NCBI GenBank assembly: GCA_947650365.1
Contig: OX393553.1
Span: 43,039,513-43,103,512 of the forward strand
DNA: 64,000 nt
Source: Chamaelirium japonicum
Lineage: Eukaryota > Streptophyta > Magnoliopsida > Liliales > Melanthiaceae
Direction of reading: 5' to 3'
Position numbers and translations under genes: made by a program. A model generated the notes under the pieces. It was not told the origin of the DNA, ran no database searches, and saw only the letters and a program-made list of their open reading frames with translations. Numbering within the stretch: the first letter of the stretch is position 1; every line of letters starts with the position of its first letter. Positions 1-12,640 of this stretch are shown here, piece by piece.

Positions 1-3
1 TAT

Positions 4-397
4 GGGTCAGGATCGGATGACCCAGCAAATTTTGACCCATTAATAACCCAGCACCCTTTGAGGCACTTATAGGTTATAGAATGGGCTGATTTTTTGTAGG
101 GATATTGTCTATGGTATGTTGATCATCCTCACAAAAAATTAGCCCATTCTAAAATCTCTAGATGCATCAAATGCGCACTTTAAATCAACGGTTTTTGACT
201 GTCAATTTTAACCGTTGATTTGAAGAGCACCCTTTGATGCACCTAGAGGTTTTAGAATGGGCTGATTTTTTGTGAGGATGATCAACATATCATAGATAAC
301 ATGTCTACAAAAAATCAGCCCATTCTAAAACCTCTAGGTGCCTCAAAGGGTGCTGGGTTATTAATGGGTCAAAATTTTGATGGATTATTCGATCCTG

Positions 398-401
<4 letters not shown>
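4..401. mobile_element. Foldback MITE, copy 1
   Basis: The element starts GGGTCAGGATCGG and ends with its inverse, GATCCTGACCC. The two halves are inverted copies of each other around a centre near 200, so the single strand would fold almost end to end. TA sequence flanks both ends, which fits a TA target. It has no coding capacity. Two further copies (1883-2281 and 33977-34369) share the same ends and internal motifs, so this is a family rather than a chance palindrome. The superfamily is not certain. Confidence 0.8.
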
Positions 402-402
<1 letters not shown>

Positions 403-475
<73 letters not shown>

Positions 476-476
476 A
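403..476. repeat. (TA)n then (GA)n microsatellite
   Basis: About 46 bases of TA pass directly into about 27 bases of GA. The tract abuts the right end of the first foldback MITE. Open frames rich in IY or RE residues here are products of the repeat, not genes. Confidence 0.9.
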
Positions 477-648
477 AACGGGAGGTGAGCCGTCAGCCTA
501 TTTGGATATTTAGGTTGTCGGACGCATGCGCGCTTGCTTTGTCGTTCGATGAAAGTGCTGCATTTGCAGCCGTTCGATGCGAAACAGGTTGGAGAATCAC
601 AATTGTTAATAGCTGTCAACAGCTGTTAACAATTGTTATCCACCAACA

Positions 649-679
<31 letters not shown>

Positions 680-1097
680 TCTCTCTCGCGTTCGAGGCCG
701 GCGCAGGACCACCGGAGGACTGTGGGACTGTGCTTCTTCGGTCCACTTCCCCGTCATCCCCTCCAGCAGCCTTCGCCCCCCTCCCGTCGACGTTGAATCG
801 ACCCTCCGTCAAGCCATCCTGATCAGTGAATCACACTCGGGCCCGCCGGCAAACAATCCCGATGATGGATCAGACTCGCCCCCCTTCCGGCTCCGATTGC
901 TCTTCCCCTCCTTCAGGCCACCCCGGCCGCTGAATCGCACTCGCCCCCTCTGGCGAAGCCCTGCTGGTACATCATGAAGTGGTTGACGGAGGTCGAGGAG
1001 CTTGGTGAGCTGGGCCCTGCCCGTTTAGCCCTGACCTAGACCTTGCTCTTCCCCTCCTTCCCTAGCTTCGGCACCTCGAACACCGCCATGTCCAGCT
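477..1097. other. Unassigned GC-rich stretch with (CT)n
   Basis: No supported gene. A CT microsatellite lies at about 646-688. The 780-960 part is C-rich and repeats motifs of the type GAATC(A/G)CACTCG, the complement of the GTGCGATTCAC motif that recurs at 20.2-20.6 and 29.6-30.0 kb. This suggests it is a fragment of the same dispersed repeat. Confidence 0.45.
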
Positions 1098-1500
1098 GAA
1101 GGGAGCGGCGGCGCCTGGTCGGGGCAAGAGTCGGGGCGGTGGCATCCCCGTCGTATGGAGCGGCGGCGCCTAGTCGAGGCGGTGGTGTCCCTGTCGGAGG
1201 AAGCGGTGGCGCCTAGTCGGGGCGGTGGAGTCCTCGTCGGAGGGAGCGGCGGCGCATGGTCGGGGCGGTGGCGTCCCCGTCGGAGGGAGCAGCGGCGCAT
1301 GGTCGGGGCGGTGGCGTCCCCGTCGGAGGGAGCAGCGGCGTCGGAGCCAAGGCTGCTGGGCGGTGGCGTCCCCGTCGGAGGAAGCGGCGGCGCCTGGTCG
1401 GGGCGGTGGCGTCCTCGTCGGAGGGAGCGGCGGCGCCTGGTCGGGGCGGTGGCGTCCCCGTCGGAGGGAGCAGCGGCGTCGGAGCCAAGGCTGCTGGTGC
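1098..1500. repeat. 43-bp GC-rich minisatellite
   Basis: Units contain GGGGCGGTGGCGTCCCCGTC followed by GGAGGGAGCRGCGGCGC. GTCGGGGCGGTGG recurs every 43 bases (about 1131, 1174, 1217, 1260, 1303) and again at about 1398 and 1441. A variant insert (GGAGCCAAGGCTGCTGG) occurs twice, at about 1336 and 1480. All six frames are open for long stretches because stop codons are missing from the unit, so long overlapping ORFs here are not evidence of genes. Confidence 0.85.
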
Positions 1501-2281
<781 letters not shown>

Positions 2282-2850
2282 TATATATATATATATATAT
2301 ATATATAACACATAAGTTGATCCTATATATCCCATTAGCAATTAATTAGTTCCTCTCTTTCTCTCTTTTTTTTTATGTGTATGTGTCTGCCCTACCACAT
2401 ATTTATAAGTTGTTGGTCAACAGGAAAGATGAGAAAAAGTTGGACACAACCCCTGTTCATGGGAGTCTCCTGCAACTAGAACTAATGGAACCCAGGGTGA
2501 TCCCTATGAAATCACTTAATTAATATTCTCAATGGAGGGGGGGTCGGTTGGCTGAAGAGGGTGGTTGGTTGGTTGGTTGGTTGGTTTCCGTATCGTCTTG
2601 GCAACTCCAATTTTTATCCGGTTTTTATAATTAAAAAAACTTCACCTTTTTCCTGGTAGAGCGCACTTCATTCCATTCGAGAGAGACAGGCAGTTCCGAG
2701 GAGCATAGGAACTCAAAAGGGTGGAAAGTAACGCGACTAGGGACATCCTGACGTGGCAATGGATCACTGCCGCCCATCCCGACTGGCGATTCGCGGGCCA
2801 GAATAAAAAAAAAAGGAGGGGGTGGGGGCGGGGAGAGTGGGCCTCTCCGG
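2282..2850. other. Intergenic, nothing recognised
   Basis: A short TA tract (2283-2307) is followed by mostly unique AT-rich sequence with a GGTT repeat near 2561-2585. I see no coding pattern or RNA gene. Confidence 0.4.
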
Positions 2851-3500
2851 TAGGGCTGCAAGTGGGGTGGATTTGATAGGTTGGGGTCAACCCAAGCCCA
2901 ATCCTAATAATAATATCCACAATTCTAACCCAATCCAACCTAACCTTCAACCCCATATGCCCAGTCCAAATCTAACCCAAGTAAAAATTTTTATACTCAG
3001 ATTGGACTTGAGTTAGCCCAATTTGGTAGGATGGATCGGATTGTGTAAGTTCGGGTATACATATTATTTAGAATTTTACTCTTTAAAAAATCAAAATGTA
3101 AAAAGAACTTATACTTGTTAACACTAACATACAACTTTTTTTTGCATTTCTATTCATTCAATTTACTAGATCGTTAGATAATATATTTATTTGATGAACA
3201 AGAAGCAAATAAATAATATGGGACTGGGTGAAACGGATGATTGTGACTATGACCCCTCAACAAATTAGTACTCGGGATGGTTGTGATTGTTACTTATATA
3301 TCATAGACTTATAGATATACATGGATATTTGGGTTCAGGGTTGTCGACCCCTCGACCCGAGCCCGATCCAAATTCAACTCAGGGTTGTATTTTTTCAACT
3401 CTAACCCAACCCAATCTTCAAATGCATCAACACAAACACACCCAAAATTCGGATTGGGCTCAGGTTTGGTCGAGTCCAACCCACCCAGGTTGCATCCCTA
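2851..3500. mobile_element. hAT-like non-autonomous element (TAGGGCTGCAA family)
   Basis: It starts TAGGGCTGCAA and ends TTGCATCCCTA, imperfect inverted ends. The interior is full of alternating GGGTTGGG and CCCAACCC motifs. The flanking 8-mers CTCTCCGG and TCCCTCGG match at 5 of 8 positions, so any target duplication is decayed. A related copy lies at 30986-31486 and a partial one at 20.69-21.22 kb. Confidence 0.55.
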
Positions 3501-4016
3501 TCCCTCGGCCTAGCTCGTCCATTCAAAGCCACTGGTTTTAAGGGACTTGGACGAGTCTGACCCGAACCCGACCCGTCCAACCGAAACAATGGATAAGCAT
3601 AGATAAAGCTGGTTAAAAACTTGAACATATTTGGACAAAAAAAAAAAATCAATCCGATTTCAATTTGGACGAGTAGAGTGACATACATACTTGTAGGGCT
3701 GTTGTTGCTGATCCATCACCACAGTCATTTCAGAATGTGATGAAGTTTTAAGAGAAATAGAAAGAGCGAGAGTATGTGTAGTGTTAGCTGATTTTAATTT
3801 TTTATAGTGGTGGTTATTGTTGGTTAATAAAATTAATTTTTTTTAAGAGAGAAAATATTTTTATTTCTTATGATCAAGTTAAACTCGTCCAATCCGACCA
3901 ACCCGTCCATTGTTTTGATAAATTGGGTACTCCAGACAGCTCGACATGGGCAAGCAGGAGTTAGACTATTCTCGGTTGCACGGGTAAAACGGGTTGAGAT
4001 GTGTGTAGATCAGGTT

Positions 4017-4076
<60 letters not shown>

Positions 4077-4976
4077 CGGGGCTTTGACCCTGCACCCACG
4101 GGCTACAGTAACGTTCATTACTGTAAATAGAAGGTGGTGGGTGGGGCCTAGCCCTCGACTGGGTGCAGTTTTGCTCTTTCTCTGGAGCCCACCACCGCCA
4201 CCTGGCTAACTCAATCAGTGAGCCAGTAGGGTCTGGAGCTCCCTCACCCTACACATGACGCGCCCATATGGGAGGCGGGGCGAAGGAGCGCTTGGTAATC
4301 GTACCGCCACCACTATACCACCGCAATCTAGCATTTATGGGCCTTGCTTTATTTGCCCAAGCACCGCCGCAGCAGCGGACTATACCGGCGTGAATCCAGT
4401 TCTATCCCGAAATTTTATTTTCCTAACGGACTTTTATGAATAATTAAGGGTTATTTTGACTTTGCACCCCAAACTTTGCCTTTAATTCATTCTAATTCAT
4501 TCTAATTCTAATTCCAAGCCCATTGTTGGGTACGCCATATTATTTTGCTTGCCATTAGAGCTCCCATGACCTTAGAGTTGTGGGTGACATGGCGATCGGT
4601 GAGAGGCTAATGTTCAAACATCCCCCACCCCACCCCCCACCTCACCCCACCCTGCACCATCACTGTTTCTAGGATGAGACATTGGTTTTTCTTTGCATCC
4701 CATAATCATGCATATACTTAGGTTTTTCATGAAAATGCCATAAAATTTTGAAAAGCTTAAATATTTTTCAAAAGCTAGTTTGTTTTTATGTCCTCCATAT
4801 TCTTCACGTTAGTTTTTATGTTCTCCATATTCTTCACGTTAATATGATTTCTCATGATTATTTAGTGATTTAGTGCATACATACTTAATAGTGTTTTATG
4901 TGTGTGTGTGTGGTGGGGGGGGGGGGGGGGGGGGGGGCGCGCGCACGTGACATCTCATTTAGTTGAGACTTATGGT
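3501..4976. other. Intergenic with GA microsatellite and poly-G run
   Basis: No supported gene. A GA microsatellite occupies about 4021-4074. A TG stretch leads into 23 consecutive G at 4915-4937, followed by CGCGCGC. Degenerate GGGTCGGG-type repeats continue to about 3600. Confidence 0.5.
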
Positions 4977-5745
4977 CTGTTTTTGGACCCGGAAAGGAGG
5001 ATTCTAACTTTCAAGAATCCCAGAGAGTCAAAAACCCTTGTTTGGCACACACAAATTCTCTCGGCTAGGTAGTTCCACCTTATTGCCAAGGGGAAAGAAA
5101 TCTCGCAGGAAGAGGATGGTGTTCGAAGGATCGAGAGTTGGAGCCTTACGGGGATCATGCCCAAACACAGAGAATTCGATGCACCCACACACAAATAGTC
5201 CGAACAATAGAAATAACCGCCAATCAAGGATTTGGATTAGAAGATGATTCATGGAACATGGGAGTCTTAATATGGCTAGGTATTACCTTAGTCTTCATCC
5301 AGGTATATTTTGATGCCACGATCACTAATAGAAAGAGGATTCGTAGAGCATAGGACCCTAATATGGCTATGTATTGACTTGGTCTTTATCCAGATACACA
5401 AAAGATAGTCACTAATCCTGTGCTCCCTCAAAACCCGTTGTGAGGGGGAGGAGACAACAAGTATACGAAGATACGGATCTCTCACCCCAAATCAATATGG
5501 GCCTATCCACTCAACATCTTATCCGCCCGTACTCAAAACGAGTTTCAATGGAAACTCATCCCGCACGTAGGGAGGGAGAGTGCTTTGATACCAAGTCACT
5601 AATCTCGTCCCCTCCCCTCTCAAAACTGGTTGTGAGGGGGCGAGGCAAACGGTTATATGAAGACACAGATCTCCCACCCCTAATCGATGTGGACTTTCCA
5701 AAATATTTATACATCAGGAATCCCCAACCATCCAAACAGAGAGGA
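4977..5745. repeat. Repetitive segment with ~202-bp internal duplication
   Basis: Two related blocks begin at about 5424 (AAAACCCGTTGTGAGGGGG) and 5626 (AAAACTGGTTGTGAGGGGG). Each continues through a similar GATCTC(T/C)CACCCC motif. Both are preceded by TCACTAATC. The short open frames here follow the duplication and show no known domain. Confidence 0.5.
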
Positions 5746-6009
5746 AAAAAAAATCCAAAATCTCCAGGAAGAATCTCGGCTCCCAGAGATTCGTAACCTC
5801 CCATGGGGAAATCCCCGCTGGGATGTGGAGGATGGTGGTAGCCACCCAGTCATCAACACTAGTATATGATCCGCTACCAAAAAAAAAAAGAACACTAGTA
5901 TGTAATCAGGATTCCTGACAGAGATCGAGATTAAAGAAACAAAAGGGAAGATACACCGCCTACAGGTATTGAGATACGACTGTCTCCTCCAATCTCCATC
6001 CGCTGCTAT

Positions 6010-6590
6010 TACACTTTAACCCCCTGAAACTTAGCTCAGAAACGCATAACCCCTCTGTAGTCAATTTTGTTCCAAATCGCACCCTAAAGTTTGAAATGTT
6101 ATCAAACCTTTTTGTTAGCTACTTAATTTCATCATTTGGTAATTTTTATTTTTATTTTTATTTTTGATAAGAATGTTACACTAATATGTCCGAACAGTTA
6201 CATCAATTAATAGACACCCATTGATCATTTCATGCACGCCGCATCACCTCTAGAGAAAAACAGGAGCTTCACCTACAGGATTGGCCTGTCATCCTTGCCC
6301 ATCCTGCAAACCAGTCTGCAACTGAGTTTTCTCCACGGTAAATGTGAAAAATCCGCACGCTCCCCATAGACTGGCTCAGCTCCTTGCAGTCTTGTATAAG
6401 ATGAGACGGAGAGGCATCAGTAGAGAATTGCTTGATGACACACTGAGAGTCTCCTTCGTTCCATAGAGTAATTTTTTTCTGGTCAAAACTGAATTGAAGG
6501 GTGGGGGGGGGGCAAAATATAATTTCCTTTAACCACAGGGGGGTAAGTGTTTTTGAAATAGACTGCAGGGGGGTAAAGTGTGATTTACCC
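6010..6590. mobile_element. Short TIR element holding an RNase H fragment
   Basis: The left end ACACTTTAACCCCCTG and the right end CAGGGGGGTAAAGTGT are inverted copies. The G-rich end is repeated once inside (about 6495-6545). The interior carries a piece of a LINE-type RNase H on the minus strand. I could not fix a target duplication, so the family (Mutator-like is one option) and exact limits are tentative. Confidence 0.4.
6269..6480 (-). pseudogene. LINE-type RNase H C-terminal fragment
   Basis: On the minus strand this reads NEGDSQCVIKQ, then DCKELSQSM, then NSVADWFAGWAR, and stops soon after. This is the last third of the RNase H domain found at the end of plant L1 ORF2 (the GDS motif and the N-x-x-AD-W-x-A motif). 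The rest of the domain and the reverse transcriptase are missing. It is a dead fragment, not a gene. Confidence 0.7.
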
Positions 6591-7234
6591 TTTAAATAAA
6601 TATAAATATGCTCGCATTAATAATTCAGTTTTTGGAACAGCAGCAGAAAAGCGGGGAAAATAAAGAAACTGTACGAAAAGTTCGTAGCCCCTGACATGGA
6701 CTTTGACCCCCGCAAGAAGATAGAAACATAGAGCGCGCGCACGATAACCGATGTGCGCCCCACTACCCCCCCCATCCCCCACCCACCTACTCGCTGTTTG
6801 CCAAGTAGCATCCACGTCAACCCGCGGTTCGGACCGGTCAAACGGGTTGGTTGCCCGGTTCTCTCTCGACTCCCCCCACCCCTTTCCGATGAAAGCAAAA
6901 GTGCGGGCGGTGTGAAAGGGATTAAAACCGGGCCGGGCCAAATAAAGAAAGAGAGTTAAGGGAGGGGAGGAGAGAGAGGGACAACAAACAGACACTGGTT
7001 GCGCTCTTGCTCTTTCTCTGCTTTTGATGCCTGCAGCCCCCTTAACTCCCTGCCCGGTTCTTTTTGGACTTTCCCAACGTCCTCAGACTTCCAAATCCGA
7101 GGGCCAAACACACAGCCCTTGAAGTGGGATTTGAATCATAATTCCAACCTCATCATCCATGATCAACATCTCTATAACATCCACCTGTACATCGCCTTAT
7201 TACAGAATCTCAGCTAAGCAAAATTTCTATCCCA
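6591..7234. other. Intergenic downstream of PIP5K
   Basis: No supported gene. The stretch holds a CCCC-rich patch near 6760-6790 and a GA-rich patch near 6960-6985. Open frames of up to 136 codons show no recognisable domain. Confidence 0.35.
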
Positions 7235-7534
7235 CCCACCCATCTCTTACTCGTTAGTAGTTCACTTTAAAAAATAAAAAAACCAAAAAAGGAAAAAAAA
7301 AACCCGGAAATCCAATTCCCATCCCAAGATTAGCATGTACATAGGGATACAACCACAATGGCCGACCTTCAAAATTCAGCCCCGCCCACCGATAACCGTA
7401 ACCTTGAATCGAGTTCACCCCCGATCCGCCAGCCCTAGCTCTCACCTCCGACGGAGATTTCTTTCCCCTAATCAGTTTAGAATGCAGCTTGTAGGATTTG
7501 GCCGCCAACCTAGCTATCTTTCCTTCCCTTCAGA

Positions 7535-10500
7535 TCACTCGTCCTCCGAAAAAACCCGGTGTATGAAGTCCCGGAACCTCCTCGAGTAGAGCTTCGGGTC
7601 GACGGCCGAGATGGACGCGGGATCGGCCTGAAACGACTTGTACGCGTGCTCCAGCTTCTTGGTGATGTCGTAGTCCTGGAGGACGTCGATGATCCCGAAA
7701 TAGAGGATCACGTCATAGACCTCCCCGGTCTGGGCAGGCGCCAACCATGGTTCCGACTTGCTCCCCCTCGACACACGCTCTGCTCTCGCCGGCATGTTGG
7801 CCCCCAGCCGGATCAGCGGCTTCCTGATCAAAATAAAGTGTATTAACAATTGAGTGAAACAGGAAACGGAAGCTTATCTAAAAAAACATAGAGCTGATTA
7901 GCTTGTTTTAAACACTGAATCAACAGTAATCATCATGTTGAGATTAGTTAATAGCCCATGTCTTCCTCTTGCCCACACTTGGGCCCAATGATGCAGCACT
8001 CAATCCTGTGTTCGCCATGCAGACGGCCATGATGAGAACAGCATCATTGCACCTAAAACTAAAATGGGGGGACCTGCTGACTATGTACATTATCTTAATC
8101 CACAGAGATAGGTTTTATGTTCAGTGGCGGCTAGTGGGTATTGAATCCTATGTACATTATCTCCAATGAACGGATCAACAGGACCTATTCAACTACAGCA
8201 GTTGTGATAGTATTCGCAGCCGTTTGTAAATGGATTGAGCCTAAAATCCGAGAAACAATTCATTTCGAGAAAGGGAAAAAGGATAGAGAAGGAAAAGATT
8301 GCTCTTATTGATGAATCCAAGCGGAAGAATACACTAAAGTAGCTCTACATTTACAGTTTCATGATCAGGCCAATACTTCCAAAGGCATCGAGGCCTGCGG
8401 TACATAATATAATCAATCTTAAGAAGTGCCAGCTTATTAGAACATGGAGTTGTGCATCAAACAACCGAACGATAATAATTAAGGTGGATTTAATTAAGAA
8501 TTAAGATATCGTGTCTTCCACTCGTCTACACTTGGAGCAAACAGCTAGGACCCAAATGATGCAGCATTCATCCTCTGTTCGCTAAGAAGAGAGCAACGGG
8601 GTTACAGCATAATGACAACTGCACCATTGTGCTTAATTAAAACTGAGGGACCCAGCAACTGAGGGACCCGGAAGGATCGAGGAGGCCACTCAATAAGAAC
8701 TATCCATAGAGGTCATTGTTTAGTGGAGGGATTTTAAAATACCACATCTATGATTAAAGAATCAGCTGGACTACTTCAACTAGTGGAACGAGTGACTCGC
8801 AACAGGTTTAAAGCACTCGATTCCTTGAACGCAAAAAATTGGTTCTATCTCAAACTTCAAACTAAGCCAATAGATCTCCAAAGGCATCGACGCGCACTCA
8901 ATATGCACGACGATCAATTAAGGCAAGAACAAAGCCCAACCACAATATACACTTAAGAGTTAACGACTGTGTTAGGCATAATTCAATTTTCGTAGTATAC
9001 AAAATGTCATAAACAGCGCGTAATCAACGTGTTAAAACAGAATTATTGTTATAATAGTAAAATCATAAAATAAGGTGGTTGCTTTCATTTGTCATATTGC
9101 ATATGGAATTCAAATTGGGTTTTGCTTGCAAAACGATGAATCACACGTAACAATATAAAATAAGAATAGATATATGGAGTTAAACACTAAGGCATACCGC
9201 CCGTCTAGAATCCGGTCCATATCCTGCCACCCTGATTCTGACAAGCGGAACTCAGACATGGCCCCTCCACCTTGAAATGAATCCCTCTTGCCAATAAAAT
9301 CTGAACGAGCATTGTTGTATGGATTTAGATAAAACTGAAAGACTTTAATAGGAACAATATAATCTGAACATTCTTATTGTGATCGTCAACTTACTTGAAG
9401 AAGCAACATTAGGTGATAAACCCATCTTGGAAGCTGAGACATCATCACGGAAGTGAACTCCCACCAACAGACTGTAATCCATGATCCCCTCTGCTTCCAA
9501 GAACTCACAATCTCGATCGATTTGTCTGAAGGAGCATGCATATTATTAAACCAAGAAGATAGACAGTCCAACCAATGTTATAACAGAAGTAACAAATTAG
9601 AGAAAGAAATTACTCGATAAGATCGTTGAACCATGATCTCTGCAGGCGAAATACAAAATTGAGGTCGAGATCCTTGAGGGTGGTGGTCTCATCAATCTCA
9701 CCCTCAGTCTTATCAGTTGTTCGTCCATGGGACGAACCTTTTAGGTCGAATCGTCTATGGATATGGTACTCTGAGCAGAACAAATTGCCAATTACGATGA
9801 AACGGACCTGGTTTCCGACCATACATAAGTATTGTAAGAATGGGGATCAGCCACATTAACAACCTTAATAGACCAAACCCTTGAGAACATCCTAGCATTA
9901 GAATTGCACAAGGATTGCATACCTTCGGCCCACCAATTGGTTTCACGCAGTGTACACCGAAGAACTTTGTGACCAGCGAGTTCTTATAGTGGCAAACATG
10001 TTGGTAGTAACTTGGTAACATCCTAATAAGTACCTGTGCATGAAATATAAGGGAAGTGTATAACGATAAAGCATTTTGATTCCAATAACTGCGTGCAAAC
10101 AGAATGCAAACCAACAAACTGTAAGGTATTCTCAATTAACCGATACAACTAAATTCAAGAGCATTTGAAGCATTGAACATCCACCATAAGGCATCTTTTC
10201 AACAGAATAACAATGAGAACCCCATTGATGACTAAGATGCATAGGCTAAATCTAAAAGTTCTATCATTTAGATATGCAAGGAACAGCATTATGATTTTTA
10301 AATTTTTTTTTTTTGGTGGGGGTGGGGGGGGGGGGGGGGGGGGGGGGTAATTGGATGAGATCCTTATTCAGTGTTGATTCTTATCAAGGGCTACAGATAA
10401 CCTGAATGTAAATAAACCAACAAGGGAGGTACATTCTAATTTTGAGAGCATTTCAAGCACTAACCAGAGGGCATTCTTCATTATTTGAACAATTTGAATT

Positions 10501-12312
10501 TTGATTCACTATGATGGATTAGTAAGTGATAGATGAGTAAAGAGCTGGAATCAAACCTTGACTTCAGATTTCTTCACCGTCTTTATCATGAAACGGTCAT
10601 CATGGGTCATGTAGAAGAAGCTCCCACTCTTTCCAGGGGAAGACAACTCTCTCAAAGCATCATTTCCGCAGATCGCCAGCATATAATCCGCCGCATCTAC
10701 CGAAAACAACTTCCTCAGATGTCTGGATGCCACACCCAAGTAAATCATCACAAATTAAAATGACGAAGACATAAGCATTCAGCAACGTCATCACTAGAAG
10801 AGAAATTCAAACCTCAAAATCCAATTAGGAATTGAAAGTTCGCAATAATAGCAGAGTAAAACCATATGAATATAGAATCGATCGAGGAAAGGAATACCTG
10901 AAGACCATGGGGCAGTAGTCCTTCCATCTGAACTCGGCCGACGGGTGCGGGGGAGTGACCTTGGATCCCTCAGGGGGGAACCTCGTCCAGAACTTCTCTC
11001 TTGGGTCGAAATCCCCAGGTCTGAGATCCCTCATCTGCATCGAAGCAGGCTTCCCCACAGAGTAGCTGAAAGGCAAGATTATGTTATGAAACAGCTCGAA
11101 ATCCCTCAGATCAAATAGAGCAAACACCTGATGGGCATTTGGGTAGGATCGGAATGCAAACCTAATGCCCAATTGCAGATTAAGCATCAGATCGTAGTTC
11201 TTGTGACCCTTTGATATCATCTGCCCGGGCTTCTTCACCTCGCCGGTATTGAAGCAACAAGGGGTCCGACGCCGCTGCAAAGCTTCCGCCGACTGAAGGA
11301 AGGATGTGCTGTCCCTGTGAAGCATCGAGGCCTCGAGAGTGTCGATGATGTCGCAGGTGATGTCCCCGGCCTCCCCGTCGGATTCCCATATGCAGATCCG
11401 GGGGAAGTTCTTCTCCACGGTGCTCCCCCTCCCAATAGCGCCGTCCACCGAGGAGCGTTTCCTCGTGGTCAGCGGGAGCTGCAGCAGGTTGTCGTCCCGG
11501 GAGAAGGGGGCCCTCCAGCCGGCGGCGATGTCTTTCCGGGCGGCGGAGGCGGTTGCGGGGAACAAGGTGCCGTTGAGCTGGTGCTGGCTCTTGGCGTCCT
11601 TGCTCCAGCTGCTGACGTAGCAGGTCCCGTCGGGCCAGGTGAAGACGCCGCTGCCCTTGGGCGCGCCGTTCTCCCAGAGCCCGTCGTAGCGGTTACCGTT
11701 GGTCCAGATGAGAACCCCTCGGCCGGAGATGACCCCGCCGCGCCACTCGCCGATGTACTGGTTCCCGTTGCGCCAGACGTAGCGGCCGTGGCCCTCCTGG
11801 AGGTTGCGGCGCCAGGTGCCCTCGTAAAAGTCCCCGTTGGCGTAGGACTTGCAGCCGTAGCCGTGCTTCCGGTCGGCGCTCCAGGAGCCGCGGTAGGTGT
11901 CGCCGTCGGGCCCGGTGAAGGTGCCGAACCCCTCCATCCGGCCGGAGCGGAACTCCCCCTCGAAGGTGGCGCCGGAGGGCCACGAGAACTTCCCCTTCCC
12001 GGCCGCCTTCCCCCGCCGCCACTCCCCCTCGTACATGCACCCGTCCGTCCACAGGTACTTCCCCGTCCCGTGGGGCGCGTTCCCGGCGAATCCCCCCCTG
12101 TACAGATCCCCATTCGGGAGCGCCCTCTCCACCGTCGCCGGCGCCCCATCTCCCCCCTCGGCTCCGCCGGTCGCCGGGACCACCCGCCGGTTTCCGGCCC
12201 CTTGAGATCTGCTCCTAGGGTGGGGAAGCGGGCGGGCTACCGCTGCCATCTCCTTCTCCTCCGACTCCTCTCCTCCGCCTCGATTCTCGCCATCCACCGC
12301 CATCCGCGTCAT
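7535..12312 (-). CDS. PIP5K: Phosphatidylinositol-4-phosphate 5-kinase, MORN type (eight exons)
   Basis: Phosphorylates PI4P to PI(4,5)P2 at the plasma membrane. The exons I derive are 12312-11162, 11065-10898, 10722-10557, 10033-9923, 9807-9614, 9525-9395, 9300-9198 and 7823-7535. All junctions are GT..AG, phases agree, and the joined frame is about 770 residues, normal for plant subfamily B. Eight MORN repeats of 23 residues cover about 71-250, each opening like YEGEW. The kinase domain follows, with [11 protein letters not shown], the loop GKSGSFFY, lysine in [12 protein letters not shown], the catalytic [22 protein letters not shown] and the activation segment [17 protein letters not shown]. 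It ends in a C-terminal block like YSRRFRDFI. It most resembles the Arabidopsis PIP5K4/5/6 group. Met4 is an alternative start. No broken residue is seen, so the gene is probably functional. Confidence 0.93.
7940..9000. repeat. Diverged tandem duplication in PIP5K intron 7
   Basis: The last intron (9197-7824) is by far the largest and holds two diverged copies of one ~550-bp block. Matched pieces include ATGATGCAGCACTCA (7989) with ATGATGCAGCATTCA (8557), and CCAAAGGCATCGAGGC (8378) with CCAAAGGCATCGACGC (8878). No coding is seen in either copy. Confidence 0.6.
10324..10347. repeat. Poly-G run in a PIP5K intron
   Basis: A T run leads into about 24 G on the plus strand (a C run in the transcript), within the intron between 10556 and 10034. 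It could be an assembly-sensitive homopolymer. Confidence 0.8.
11066..11161 (-). other. Short in-frame intron of the PIP5K gene
   Basis: These 96 bases have no stop codon and keep the frame, so an ORF finder reads straight through them. They begin GT, end CCTTTCAG, and encode residues that the family lacks between LQLGI and YSVGKPAS. Splicing gives LQLGISYSVGK where relatives have LQLGIRYSVGK. I therefore treat the stretch as an intron. Retention would add 32 residues inside the kinase domain. Confidence 0.75.
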
Positions 12313-12640
12313 CCTATCGCCTCTCTCGCCCTAATCTCTACCCTGCATTTTCTCCTGGACGGCTCACTCACTTCCCGCCCTCTCGCTTTCCCCTCTCCTC
12401 TCTCTTCTTTGACAGCAATTTGCCTTGTAGAAGAGGGAGAGAGAGAGAATCCACAGGACCGGAGAGAGAGAGAGAGAGAGAGATGAGAGAGAGAAAGAGA
12501 GAGACAAGAGAGAGAGAGCGGGGTGGAGTTTGTGTTGCGTTGGCGGTAGGCCAGCCTTTTAGCTTTGGTGCGCTTTGTTGCTCCCAACCTATGGAACGTT
12601 GAAATGGGGATGGGGATGGCGAGGAAGAGAGAGGGGGTAA
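12313..12640 (-). promoter_or_regulatory. PIP5K 5' leader and proximal promoter, CT-rich
   Basis: Read on the gene strand, the stretch just upstream of the start codon holds long CT blocks (complement of GA at about 12430-12521). CT-rich leaders are common in plant housekeeping genes. I cannot point to a convincing TATA box, and the transcription start is not determined. Confidence 0.45.

Noticed and set aside
11317-12486. 389-codon plus-strand ORF
   Set aside because: Shadow of the GC-rich first exon of the minus-strand PIP5K gene. The minus-strand frame has MORN repeats and kinase motifs.
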